Source: an uncultured Clostridia bacterium
GTDB lineage: Bacteria; Bacillota; Clostridia; Lachnospirales; Anaerotignaceae
DNA: 64,000 nucleotides
Reading direction: 5' to 3'
Assembly (NCBI GenBank): GCA_944378105.1
Contig: CALWGC010000022.1
Coordinates: forward strand, 1 to 64,000
This document shows positions 1 through 7,169 of this stretch, piece by piece. Every line of letters begins with the position of its first letter. The first letter of the stretch is position 1. The position numbers and the translations under genes are program-made. The notes below the pieces were generated by a model that had not been told where the DNA came from, did not search any database, and worked only from the letters and a program-made list of their open reading frames with translations.

Positions 1-123
1 TTGGTCACTAAACACTGAAATCCATAGTGTGTTATTATGTCCATTTAGTCCAAAACACCACTATATATCATATCAAAACCAAAAATACATTCTATATATT
101 GTATTAGCACAACACATTTTACT
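1..123. other. AT-rich edge sequence interrupting uvrB
   Basis: This stretch is visibly richer in A+T than the neighbouring genes and has no recognisable coding content. The uvrB reading frame enters it from the right and meets a TAG stop at 124-126, exactly where conserved UvrB sequence ends. An imperfect inverted repeat is visible (TAGTGTGTT at 25-33 and AACACCACTA at 54-63). The stretch may be one end of an inserted element, or a rearrangement or assembly junction. No transposase, integrase or complete terminal repeat is in view, so its identity stays open. Confidence 0.4.
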
Positions 124-399
124 CTAAGAAACAAAATATTCCACGGCATTTTCTGGGAAAAATTCTTTAAATTCATTGTATAGCTGGGCCGCTAAGGTCT
201 TGTTATGGGCAATCACCAGCGTTGGTTTTTGCAATTTTTGTACAATATTGGCCATGGTGAAGGTTTTGCCGGAACCGGTCACCCCCAACAGCGTTTGAAA
301 TTTTTTGCCATGCAAAAACCCCTCGGCCAATGTTTCAATGGCCTGGGGCTGATCGCCAGTAGGCTGATAGGCCGAATGAATTTTGAACATCTGTTCCAT
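124..399 (-). pseudogene. uvrB: UvrB N-terminal fragment, interrupted
   Basis: This is the first 91 codons of excinuclease ABC subunit B, the DNA-loading helicase-like subunit of nucleotide excision repair. The family is usually about 660 residues long. The N-terminus is typical, with the Walker A motif GVTGSGKT followed by the HNKTLAAQL segment and ending at [10 protein letters not shown] normal UvrB continues with YYDYYQPEAYVP, but here the frame hits TAG and the sequence becomes AT-rich and unrelated. The ATG at 399 has GGAGGG seven bases upstream. The gene keeps an apparently intact SOS-type promoter, so it was probably functional before the break. The fragment carries the P-loop only and could not support repair. 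A second complete uvrB elsewhere cannot be excluded. Confidence 0.8.
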
Positions 400-580
400 A
401 GAATCCCTCCGTTTTCCTTCTCCCAATCCAAAGGCAAACAGGCAGTTTCCTTTGCTTTCTTTTCCTTATAGTCAGACAGTACAAGTGCCTTTTCTTTGGG
501 ATTTTCCCAAATCCATGGCAAAAAAGCTCTGCCTTGCCATGAATCAAACCATAAAAGAGTATAGCATAATTTTTGGCGAA

Positions 581-617
581 AGTATAGAGGAACAATAAAA
601 TTTACAAACATTTGTTC
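581..617 (-). promoter_or_regulatory. uvrB promoter with LexA-like box
   Basis: On the minus strand a -35 TTTGTA (603-608) and a -10 TATACT (581-586) are separated by 16 bases. The -35 overlaps a near-palindrome, AAACATTTGTTC on the plus strand (606-617). It differs by one base from the Firmicutes LexA box GAAC-N4-GTTC, and it is almost the same sequence as the perfect box before dinB at 49379. SOS control of uvrB is known in many Firmicutes; here it is inferred from this match. The remaining sequence between this promoter and the uvrB start (400-580) shows no gene. Confidence 0.55.
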
Positions 618-696
618 TTGCCCACAAACATCTGCTGCCCTTTTTCCAAAGTCTTTCCATCCCCTTCCCTGGCACAAAGCAACCGGTTTTTCCCGA

Positions 697-730
697 AGAA
701 AAACGCCATACCTCTTTTTTCCAGTATGGC
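697..730 (-). terminator. Intrinsic terminator after the GNAT operon
   Basis: On the minus strand GCCATAC and GTATGGC (arms 724-730 and 705-711) form a 7-bp stem with a 12-base loop, followed by GTTTTTCTT. It lies about 135 bases past the stop of the acetyltransferase gene and would end the four-gene WYL operon. Confidence 0.5.
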
Positions 731-788
731 CGAAAAAGACCATTTCAAACAGGCCAAGATGCCCGGCTTTTTTCTGCAAATACAACAG

Positions 789-857
789 GAAAACGCAGCA
801 GAATATTTTGTCAGTTATTATGGCGATTGTCCGCCATCCCGTTTCGTTCCCGCCACC
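789..857 (+). pseudogene. uvrB-like relic, 23 codons
   Basis: Read on the plus strand, this stretch encodes ENAAEYFVSYY, then a diverged segment, then P-x-x-x-FVPAT. It aligns without gaps to the UvrB segment [23 protein letters not shown], including the part missing from the truncated uvrB at 124. Matching stops on both sides, and the continuation collides with the 3' end of an acetyltransferase gene on the other strand. The DNA differs from the 124-160 copy at about 7 of 29 aligned bases, so it is not a recent duplicate. It may be a decayed relic, or a chance resemblance in a short stretch. Confidence 0.35.
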
Positions 858-863
858 TTTTTC

Positions 864-1244
864 TCATTTTTTCTCCATCCAAAAGGAAGCCAAACTTCTT
901 TGGCATCCATTTCTTTCATAAAACGGCTCCACCCCCGGCTGGGCTCCAAAGTATAAACTGGTGGGGGTATGTTCTTTGGCCAGGGAAAGAAGCTTGCTTC
1001 CAATACCCTTGTTTTGGTACGAAGGAAGCACCAAACACTCGGTGATGGTGCCAAAAAAATAACCGTCACTTAAAATCCGAAGACAACCCACCAACATCTC
1101 CCCTTCCCAGGCCGTAATGTTGAGCGTCTTTTGCAAGGCCTCTTGGGTTTTTGTTTCTTCGTAATCCCCGGGCCAAATTTGGTTCACAAACGGGAGAAAC
1201 ACCGCCGCCAAAAGATGGCGGTCGTCCACCTCATAACGAATCAT
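864..1244 (-). CDS. GNAT family N-acetyltransferase
   Basis: This 126-residue protein has the GNAT fold signature. A central strand (ITECLVLPSYQNKGIGSKLL) carries the acetyl-CoA-binding Q/R-x-x-G-x-G/A loop at NKGIG, and the C-terminus ends in the usual PFYERNGC segment. Members of this family transfer an acetyl group from acetyl-CoA to amines of small molecules or proteins; nothing in the sequence fixes the substrate. The ATG overlaps the stop of the upstream SRPBCC gene by four bases (ATGA), so the two are likely translationally coupled. It is the last gene of the WYL-regulator operon and is followed by a hairpin terminator. Confidence 0.8.
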   Translation of the reverse strand: MIRYEVDDRHLLAAVFLPFVNQIWPGDYEETKTQEALQKTLNITAWEGEMLVGCLRILSDGYFFGTITECLVLPSYQNKGIGSKLLSLAKEHTPTSLYFGAQPGVEPFYERNGCQRSLASFWMEKK

Positions 1245-1681
1245 GTTCTTCCCTCCCGCTCTGCTTTTTGTCTACTCTGCTTTTTTTGCCGCAGCAGCGC
1301 CCGCTGCAAATCGGCAACAAACTGTGCCTGTTGTTTTTTCAAATACCATTTCAAAATGGGACGAAGCAAGGGGTTTTTGACCTGGACCATCTCCGTAAAA
1401 TCCACTTCCGTTTTCTCCCCCCTGGCCCGAAAGACCCCAATCCAGTGCCCCCGCATGGCGGCCTGTTCCATGTCAAACTCCCATCGTTTTCGGGGTTTGA
1501 TACAAGTGGTTGTAAACGTCACGGGGTTTCCTTTCTTCGGATACTCCACCCATTGGGTTTTGCTTCGTACTTCTGTCTTTTTCCAATCCCTGCGCCATTG
1601 ATAGCAATCCACCGCCAACATGGTTTCCCAAACTGCGTCAATTGGCGCCAAAAGTAGGGCTCTTTTCCTCGAAACAACCAT
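1241..1681 (-). CDS. SRPBCC (START-like) family protein
   Basis: This 146-residue protein resembles the polyketide cyclase/SRPBCC group. It opens with strand VVSRKRALLLAPIDAVWETM, continues with alternating polar and aromatic strands (TFTTTCIKPRKRWEFDM, then KTEVDFTEMVQV), and ends in a long helix before a very basic tail (LLRQKKQSRQKAEREGRT). The fold binds hydrophobic ligands in a central cavity; the ligand is unknown. I chose the ATG at 1681 because AGGTGATACC precedes it and the SRPBCC strand starts there. In-frame sequence further upstream to 1825 is low-complexity and overlaps the previous gene. The stop overlaps the start of the acetyltransferase. Confidence 0.7.
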   Translation of the reverse strand: MVVSRKRALLLAPIDAVWETMLAVDCYQWRRDWKKTEVRSKTQWVEYPKKGNPVTFTTTCIKPRKRWEFDMEQAAMRGHWIGVFRARGEKTEVDFTEMVQVKNPLLRPILKWYLKKQQAQFVADLQRALLRQKKQSRQKAEREGRT

Positions 1682-1740
1682 GGTATCACCTGTCCTTTCC
1701 AAAACAAAACCGTTTTTTCTCCCTTCAAACGCTTTTCCGC

Positions 1741-2100
1741 TCAACTCTTTTCTTCCTCCAAAAAATGTCCCCGAAAAAAATTTTCGTTGCCCAGGCTTTT
1801 GGCCGTAAGGCGAAACAATACACATCCGTCCGGGCAGACAATCTCCTTTTCATACTTCCCGCTGCCGCCGATGTTTTCCAAATTTCCTCCGCTTCGCACC
1901 GCCTCCATCACCGGAAAAAGCAGCAACATCACCTTGGAACAAATCCCCTGCCCCTGGCCGTTCACCGGACAGCCATAGGTGCAAGTATAGGTGTCCCCAA
2001 TTTCTTCCCCATTGCGGCAATAATGCTCCGTATGGTCTCCCCGCAAAAAGCCGGTCACTTGAATTTGAAATTCATACTCTTCCTGATACCATTTTTTCAT
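1741..2100 (-). CDS. TIGR04076-type Cys-containing small protein
   Basis: This 119-residue protein matches what I recall of the TIGR04076 family: CTYGCP, then CSKVMLLLFPVMEAVRSGG, a GGSGKYEKEI segment, and the CPDGCVLFRLTA terminal strand. The function of that family is not established. Cysteines cluster at CRNG, CTYGC, GICS and CPDGC, so metal binding or a redox role is possible but unproven. The start at 2100 is set by AAGGAGAAAAAGCA and by a four-base ATGA overlap with the stop of the WYL regulator. The next gene follows after 59 bases. It is probably co-transcribed with its regulator. Confidence 0.65.
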   Translation of the reverse strand: MKKWYQEEYEFQIQVTGFLRGDHTEHYCRNGEEIGDTYTCTYGCPVNGQGQGICSKVMLLLFPVMEAVRSGGNLENIGGSGKYEKEIVCPDGCVLFRLTAKSLGNENFFRGHFLEEEKS

Positions 2101-3035
2101 TGCTTTTTCTCCTTTTTTGCCGTCTCTTCCCCCTGATAAAGCCCTAAAATCTGCCTTGCCGTCTGAACCAGCCTTTCTTTCACTTCCTCTGGCTCCAAAA
2201 CGGTCACCTTGTCCCCAAACGTCAAAAGCCACCGCACCAAGCTTTCCTCATCCGAATACCCGGCCCGAAAAAACAACGTTCCGTCCGCCCTTTCTTCCAA
2301 ACATTCCGACCCATATTCTTCGATCAGCCGCCATTTTTCCTCCTTGGCAAATATGGCCTTCACCTGGATGTTGAAAGGAAACAGTTTTTCTGTCGATAAA
2401 TCAGGCAGCAGCACCTTTCTTGCCTCAAAGCATGCTTCCGTTTTCCGCAGCGCTTCCATTCGATTACATTTGAACAAACGAAGCGCTTCTTTTGCCGTAC
2501 ACCAACCCCACACATACCAGGAGGACCACCGAAACAGAAGATAGTATGGCTCAATCTTTCGCTCGCTTTCCCCCTTTGGCGCATAATAACGAAACGTGAC
2601 ATACTTCTTTTCTGTGATGGCGTCTTGCAACAGCTGTATTTTTGGTGCAATGGATTCTTTTTGCCAAGAGGAAAGGTCTATGAAAATCACGTCCCGGCCA
2701 CTGACAAAGTGAGAGGAGCCGCACTGGATTTTTTCCATCAGCTGGCGATAATAGCTGCTGCCGCTGACGCTATCCAAGCTGCGCAGTCCAGCCAAAATCA
2801 TCTGCAAATCCTTGGAAGTCAAAAGCGTTTTATCCATCCGGTACCCTTCTTGAATCCCAATCCCGCCGCCTGCGCCTTGCATGGTGATTATGGGGATGCC
2901 GGCCTTGCTCAGGGCCTCCAGGTCCCGGCTGATGGTCCTTCTGGACACTTCAAACCGTTCTGCCAATTCTGGCGCCGTCACCTTTTCTTTTTGCAGCAAC
3001 ACAGAAAGGATGCCAATCATCCGTTCAATCTTCAT
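2097..3035 (-). CDS. WYL-domain transcriptional regulator
   Basis: This 312-residue protein has an N-terminal HTH_11 winged helix (ERMIGILSVLLQ, then FEVSRRTISRDLEALSKAG at about 25-45). The central WYL region contains the RKIEPYYLLFRWSSWYVWGW stretch, and a C-terminal extension follows. WYL proteins are ligand-sensing repressors or activators, often autoregulated. I chose the ATG at 3035 because AAGGGG sits eight bases upstream and the HTH begins at once; an ATG six codons earlier is possible. It is the first gene of a unit with the TIGR04076, SRPBCC and GNAT genes. A promoter with an overlapping inverted repeat lies just upstream. Confidence 0.85.
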   Translation of the reverse strand: MKIERMIGILSVLLQKEKVTAPELAERFEVSRRTISRDLEALSKAGIPIITMQGAGGGIGIQEGYRMDKTLLTSKDLQMILAGLRSLDSVSGSSYYRQLMEKIQCGSSHFVSGRDVIFIDLSSWQKESIAPKIQLLQDAITEKKYVTFRYYAPKGESERKIEPYYLLFRWSSWYVWGWCTAKEALRLFKCNRMEALRKTEACFEARKVLLPDLSTEKLFPFNIQVKAIFAKEEKWRLIEEYGSECLEERADGTLFFRAGYSDEESLVRWLLTFGDKVTVLEPEEVKERLVQTARQILGLYQGEETAKKEKKQ

Positions 3036-3056
3036 AAAAATCCCCTTCTTCATGGT

Positions 3057-3084
3057 ATCATAAGAAACAGGACAGCTTTCTGTC
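3057..3084 (-). promoter_or_regulatory. WYL operon -10 and candidate operator
   Basis: A -10-like TATGAT lies at 3057-3062 on the minus strand, with only a weak -35. Immediately upstream is a perfect inverted repeat, GACAG-CTTT-CTGTC (3071-3084), placed where a repressor would block RNA polymerase. Autoregulation by the WYL protein is an inference from this position. Confidence 0.4.
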
Positions 3085-3201
3085 TTGTTTATTGTACCAA
3101 AAAAGAAAAGTGTCGGAAAGCAGTTTTCCAAGAAGAAACCATCGTTTTTATTTTCTTCTTTGGAAAATTGCAATCGCAGTCTTTAGACAAAAAAACCTCA
3201 G

Positions 3202-3244
3202 CAAAAAGAAAAGCCGGAAAGAACCAGCTTCGATTCTTTCCGGC
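3202..3244 (-). terminator. Terminator of the collagen-like gene
   Basis: On the minus strand GCCGGAAAGAA and TTCTTTCCGGC (arms 3234-3244 and 3213-3223) form an 11-bp stem, followed by TTTTCTTTTTGC. It begins 20 bases past the stop codon of the collagen-like gene. Confidence 0.8.
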
Positions 3245-3263
3245 CGCAAAAACCTTCCAACCG

Positions 3264-4619
3264 TTATGCTTTTTTCAGTTTCAAAATCGTCATTTGAATT
3301 TCGCCATCCATTGCGTCGCAAGAGCCACTGTAATACAAATACAGGGTTGTGGCTTTTTTCGCTTCCAAAATGAAACAGCCTGCGCCGCATGCGCTGGAAC
3401 CGTCGGCACTGGTTGCAAAATAAATGCCCGATTCCAGATGGGGTTCTTCGTTGTAGTAAGGGGTGATTTGCATATAGTTTGGCTTTTTGAAAATGGCAGA
3501 GACTTTATAAGAAATCAGATACCATCCTTTGGCCAAAGCAATGGTTCCATCTTCGCCCAGCTTGATCTGTTCTGTGGAATCTTCTACGCCGGAGAAGAGA
3601 GCAATTTTTTTATTCTTTTGCAAGAAACATTGGTTGTGGAAGAAGGATGCAAAGACATCATCGGGGCATTTGCCCGGATCGCCCTTGGGGCCGGTTGGGC
3701 CTGTGGCTCCTGTCGCACCTTTGGCACCTGGGCAACCTGGGTCACCTTTCGGGCCAGGACAGCCAGGGTCGCCTTTTGGACCGGTAGCGCCGGTATTACC
3801 GTCTTCCCCTGGATCGCCTTTCGGGCCAGTGGCCCCGGTATTACCGTCTTCCCCTGGGTCGCCTTTTGGTCCGGCGGCCCCGGTATTACCGTCTTCCCCT
3901 GGGTCGCCTTTTGGACCGGTGGCGCCGGTACTGCCGTCGTCCCCTGGGTCGCCTTTTGGACCGGTGGCCCCAGTATTACCGTCTTCCCCTGGATCACCTT
4001 TCGGACCAGTGGCTCCGGTGGCTCCTGGCTGTCCCGTGGCTCCTGTGGCTCCGGTTGCGCCGGTGCGTCCTGTGGGGCCGGTGGCTCCTGTCCGTCCTGT
4101 GACCCCGGTGGAACCGGTGGCTCCCGTCCGTCCCGTGGCCCCCGTCGTGCCAGAGGCCCCGGTGGCTCCGGTGGTACCGGTGGCGCCTCGGCCACCTACG
4201 GCGCCGGTTGCGCCTGTGCGTCCCGTGGCCCCCGTCGTGCCAGAGGCCCCGGTGGCGCCGGTGGTACCGGTGGCACCCCGCACCCCTTCTTGCCCTTCGG
4301 CTCCTGTCCGCCCGGTGGAGCCGGTGGAACCGGTAGCGCCTCGGCCGCCTGGCACACCATTTGCGCCTGTGGCTCCTGTTGCCCCCGTTTGCCCTGTGGC
4401 CCCGGTCTGCCCGGTGGCGCCGGTAGCGCCTGTGGCCCCCGTTGGGCCCACATCAGCGGCCAAAACAATCTCCTCTTTTGCCTCTGCTTTGGCCGTTTCT
4501 TTGCCTGCTGCTTTTTCTTGTGGATTGCTCAGCGCAAAGAGTGGTTTTTTCACCACATCCATCTCCACCCAAGCAGCCTGACCAAAACCGTTTGTTCCAA
4601 CCTGCAGTTCTCCTTTCAA
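3264..4619 (-). CDS. Collagen-like (BclA-type) surface protein
   Basis: This protein of about 451 residues has three parts. A short N-terminal region of about 80 residues is followed by about 220 residues of unbroken Gly-X-Y triplets, then by a 140-residue C-terminal domain with beta-rich, trimer-like character (from [11 protein letters not shown] to the terminal LKLKKA). The collagen part is first GAT/GTT/GRT triplets and then five 15-residue [19 protein letters not shown] units. This plan matches exosporium glycoproteins such as BclA, in which Thr residues carry sugars and the C-terminal head trimerises. Location on the spore is inferred from that resemblance. I prefer the TTG at 4619 because AAGGAG lies eight bases upstream; the ATG at 4640 has no ribosome binding site. 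The long plus-strand ORF opposite it is an artefact of the repeats. Confidence 0.8.
   Translation of the reverse strand: MKGELQVGTNGFGQAAWVEMDVVKKPLFALSNPQEKAAGKETAKAEAKEEIVLAADVGPTGATGATGATGQTGATGQTGATGATGANGVPGGRGATGSTGSTGRTGAEGQEGVRGATGTTGATGASGTTGATGRTGATGAVGGRGATGTTGATGASGTTGATGRTGATGSTGVTGRTGATGPTGRTGATGATGATGQPGATGATGPKGDPGEDGNTGATGPKGDPGDDGSTGATGPKGDPGEDGNTGAAGPKGDPGEDGNTGATGPKGDPGEDGNTGATGPKGDPGCPGPKGDPGCPGAKGATGATGPTGPKGDPGKCPDDVFASFFHNQCFLQKNKKIALFSGVEDSTEQIKLGEDGTIALAKGWYLISYKVSAIFKKPNYMQITPYYNEEPHLESGIYFATSADGSSACGAGCFILEAKKATTLYLYYSGSCDAMDGEIQMTILKLKKA
3781..4008 (-). repeat. 45-bp tandem coding repeats in collagen gene
   Basis: Five consecutive 15-residue units of the form [15 protein letters not shown], with E/D, N/S and T/A variants, give 45-bp tandem DNA repeats. 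A separate 90-bp duplication of the [19 protein letters not shown] type is seen at 4131 and 4221. Such repeats are prone to length change by slippage. Confidence 0.85.
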
Positions 4620-4716
4620 AACAATCACTCCTTGTTTCATTGGATATACTGCATGATATTCGACAAAATCCGTTTTGTGCCGCTCTTTTTCTACTTTTTT
4701 CCTGTTTTTCACAAGC

Positions 4717-4785
4717 AAAAAAAGTGTGTCCCTCTGTTTCATTGCCTTGCACCTTGTTGCAAACCAAGAAAAGAGGAACACACTT
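4717..4785 (-). terminator. Terminator of the pyr operon
   Basis: On the minus strand a 14-bp stem (arms 4772-4785 and 4722-4735, AAGTGTGTTCCTCT with its complement, one G-T pair) encloses a 36-base loop and is followed by seven Ts. It starts 27 bases after the pyrE stop and separates the pyr operon from the collagen-like gene. Confidence 0.85.
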
Positions 4786-4811
4786 ACCCAATTTAGTTTC
4801 TATTTTCGTTT

Positions 4812-5477
4812 TTATTCAAACACACAATACTGTGCCATGTAATCTTCCATGCTTTTCAGCACTTCGGCATATTCTGCCTTTCCCTTCAGATATTCATGAA
4901 TATCCTGCACCGTCACAATGGCATGTACCGTAATGCCAAAGTCTTCTTTCACTTCCATCACGGCCGTTTTGCCTGGGTTTTGGCCCACTTCGCAACGGTT
5001 TACAGAAATGAACATGTCTTTCACCGAAACCTTGGCTGCGCTGTGCAAAATAGGCATGGTTTCCCGGATGGCCGTGCCGGCGGTAATCACGTCTTCAATG
5101 ATAATCACTCGGTCGCCGTCTTGTGGTTTGTAACCCACCAAAGAGCCGCCTTCGCCATGGTCTTTTACTTCTTTTCGGTTAAAGAAATAAGGTTTGTCCA
5201 TGTCATGTTCCGTAGCCAAGTAAGCTGCCGTGGCTGCTGCCAAGGGGATACCTTTATAGGCCGGGCCAAACATGGCATCAAATTCGCCTCCAACGGTTTC
5301 TTGAATCAGTTCGCCATAAAACTTGGCCAGCGTTGCAATTTGTTTGCCGGTTTTATAGTTACCGGTATTGATGAAATATGGCGTGTTCCGGCCACTTTTG
5401 GTCACAAAAGAACCAAACCGCAGTACGTCCGATGCCATCATAAATTCAATAAATTCCACTTTTTTTGCGCTTAACAT
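4812..5477 (-). CDS. pyrE: Orotate phosphoribosyltransferase
   Basis: This 221-residue enzyme joins orotate to PRPP to give OMP, the fifth step of UMP synthesis. It has the FGSFVTKSGRNTPYF N-terminal segment, the FGPAYKGIPLA loop, the flexible catalytic loop at NRKEVKDHGEGG, and the PRPP-binding motif VIIIEDVITAGTA. The ATG at 5477 has AGGAG nine bases upstream. It follows pyrD after a 13-base gap and is the last gene of the operon, with a strong terminator downstream. The length is typical. Confidence 0.97.
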   Translation of the reverse strand: MLSAKKVEFIEFMMASDVLRFGSFVTKSGRNTPYFINTGNYKTGKQIATLAKFYGELIQETVGGEFDAMFGPAYKGIPLAAATAAYLATEHDMDKPYFFNRKEVKDHGEGGSLVGYKPQDGDRVIIIEDVITAGTAIRETMPILHSAAKVSVKDMFISVNRCEVGQNPGKTAVMEVKEDFGITVHAIVTVQDIHEYLKGKAEYAEVLKSMEDYMAQYCVFE

Positions 5478-5490
5478 CCTGTTTCTCCTC

Positions 5491-6402
5491 TCAATCAATG
5501 ATTCCTCTGATTTCGCTCAAATCCATGATGTTGTTTTCTTCCATAAACCGCTCAATGCCTTCGGCCACTTCCACTGTGGCAAAAGGGTTGGCAAAGTTGG
5601 CCGTTCCCACGGCCACCCCTGTGGCCCCGGCCATGATAAATTCGATGGCATCTTCCCAAGTGGAAATGCCACCCATGCCAATGATGGGCAAATCCACGGC
5701 CTTGGCCACCTGATACACCATCCGCACGGCCACAGGCTTAATGGCCGGGCCGGAAAAACCGCCCACTTTGTTGGCCAGTACCGGTTTGCGCTTTTTGATA
5801 TCAATGCGCATGCCCAACAGCGTGTTGATGAGGGAAAGCCCATCGGCCCCACCGCTGGCTGCCGCTCTGGCGATTTCTGTAATATCGGTAACGTTTGGCG
5901 TCAGTTTTACAATCAGCGGCTTTTTGGCAAATTTTTTCACTTCTTTCACCACTTGTTCCGCCATTTTGGGGTCGGTGCCAAAGGTGATACCGCCGGCAGA
6001 TACGTTGGGGCAGGAAATGTTCAGCTCGAACAAATCCACATCGGCCTCACTCAGCTTTTCTGCCACGGCACAGTATTCTTCGATGGTGTGGCCGCAAAGG
6101 TTTACCACAATTTTCGTATCAAACTGCCGCAAAAACGGAATGTCTTCTTCCATAAAATAATCGGCGCCAGGATTTTGCAGCCCCACAGAATTGAGCATCC
6201 CGCCATAGGTTTCGGCAATCCGGGGGGCGTTGTTACCCTTCCAAGGCTCGGCGGCCACCCCTTTGACGGTGACAGCACCCAGTTTGTTTAAATCCACAAA
6301 CTCGCCAAATTCTTTCCCGCTGCCAAAGGTGCCAGAGGCGGTGGTCACCGGGTTTTTCCAGGTAACCCCTGCAATATTTACCGAAGGATTGACTTGACTC
6401 AT
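5491..6402 (-). CDS. pyrD: Dihydroorotate dehydrogenase B catalytic subunit
   Basis: This 303-residue subunit belongs to the class 1B dihydroorotate dehydrogenase, which oxidises dihydroorotate to orotate with FMN and passes electrons through PyrK to NAD. Visible motifs are NPVTTASGTFGSG at the N-terminus, the catalytic cysteine in NISCPNV, the FMN-site VKLTPNVTDI, and GMGGISTWEDAIEFIMAGA near the C-terminus. The ATG at 6402 has GAGGTG eight bases upstream; an in-frame TTG at 6408 is too close to it. The start overlaps the pyrK stop by four bases. The pairing with pyrK confirms the 1B class. Confidence 0.97.
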   Translation of the reverse strand: MSQVNPSVNIAGVTWKNPVTTASGTFGSGKEFGEFVDLNKLGAVTVKGVAAEPWKGNNAPRIAETYGGMLNSVGLQNPGADYFMEEDIPFLRQFDTKIVVNLCGHTIEEYCAVAEKLSEADVDLFELNISCPNVSAGGITFGTDPKMAEQVVKEVKKFAKKPLIVKLTPNVTDITEIARAAASGGADGLSLINTLLGMRIDIKKRKPVLANKVGGFSGPAIKPVAVRMVYQVAKAVDLPIIGMGGISTWEDAIEFIMAGATGVAVGTANFANPFATVEVAEGIERFMEENNIMDLSEIRGIID

Positions 6403-7169
6403 TCCCAAATCACCTCATCTCCGTAAAACACTGGGCCGTCTTTACATACTTTCAAATGCTGCCAGTCGCTTTCGCCTTGTTTTTGGATTTTCACCACGCA
6501 CCCAACGCAGGCGCCAATACCACAGGCCATCCGCTCTTCCATGGAAACCTGGGGCCGAATGTTGTTTTTCAATGCCCACTCCGTCACAAAGCGCAGCATA
6601 ATTTTTGGTCCACAGGCAAAGAGTTCGTCGCCTTTGGCCCCATCGTGTTCCATCAACTGCACCACGTTGCCATGAAACCCAACGCTGCCATCGTCGGTGG
6701 CCACATGCACCGTCGCGCCCACTTCTTCCAGGCGGTCCAAAAGCACAGGATTGCTTCTGGCCCCTACATAGACGTCCACCTGGCCTTTTAAGCGCTTGGC
6801 CAGTTCCACCATCGGCGGAACGCCAATGCCGCCACCAACCAAGATGTGGTGCCCTTCTCCTTCCGGCAGGAAAAAGCCGTTTCCCAAAGGCCCCAGCACC
6901 TGCACTTCCTGCCCTTCGGTCATTTGGCTAAAAAGGGACGTGCCCTTGCCCACCACTTGGTATACCAAGCGCAGCGTGCCTTCTGCTTCGTCAATTTCAC
7001 AAATGGAGATGGGGCGGGGCAGCAAATGCGCCCCTTCCCCGGTATATACGTTGACAAACTGGCCGGCCCTCGCTTCCTTGGCCATGGGGCCAACGGAAAG
7101 CACCATGGAAAAAATGTCTTCGCACAAAGGCCGGTTTTCCAATATTTCCGCCCAAATCATTTGTTTCAT
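6399..7169 (-). CDS. pyrK: Dihydroorotate dehydrogenase B electron transfer subunit
   Basis: This 256-residue iron-sulfur flavoprotein carries electrons from PyrD to NAD. The FAD-binding RPISICEI motif and the nucleotide loop [15 protein letters not shown] are visible. The four cysteines for a [2Fe-2S] cluster are at [10 protein letters not shown] and, further on, KVCKDGPVF. Its ATG overlaps the carB stop (ATGA), and its stop overlaps the pyrD start, so PyrK and PyrD should be made in equal amounts, as the heterotetramer requires. Confidence 0.97.
   Translation of the reverse strand: MKQMIWAEILENRPLCEDIFSMVLSVGPMAKEARAGQFVNVYTGEGAHLLPRPISICEIDEAEGTLRLVYQVVGKGTSLFSQMTEGQEVQVLGPLGNGFFLPEGEGHHILVGGGIGVPPMVELAKRLKGQVDVYVGARSNPVLLDRLEEVGATVHVATDDGSVGFHGNVVQLMEHDGAKGDELFACGPKIMLRFVTEWALKNNIRPQVSMEERMACGIGACVGCVVKIQKQGESDWQHLKVCKDGPVFYGDEVIWE

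Noticed and set aside
279..785. 168-residue minus-strand ORF in the region before uvrB
   Set aside because: It overlaps uvrB in another frame, starts without a ribosome binding site and matches nothing; the region holds the uvrB promoter instead.
3781..4008. Regular 45-bp repeats that could suggest a CRISPR array
   Set aside because: There are no unique spacers, the repeats stay in frame and encode collagen triplets, and no cas genes are present.
2625..4796. 723-residue plus-strand ORF rich in Gly, Cys and Trp opposite the collagen-like gene
   Set aside because: It is the complement of GC-rich collagen repeats, has no ribosome binding site and no known domain; the minus-strand gene explains the sequence.
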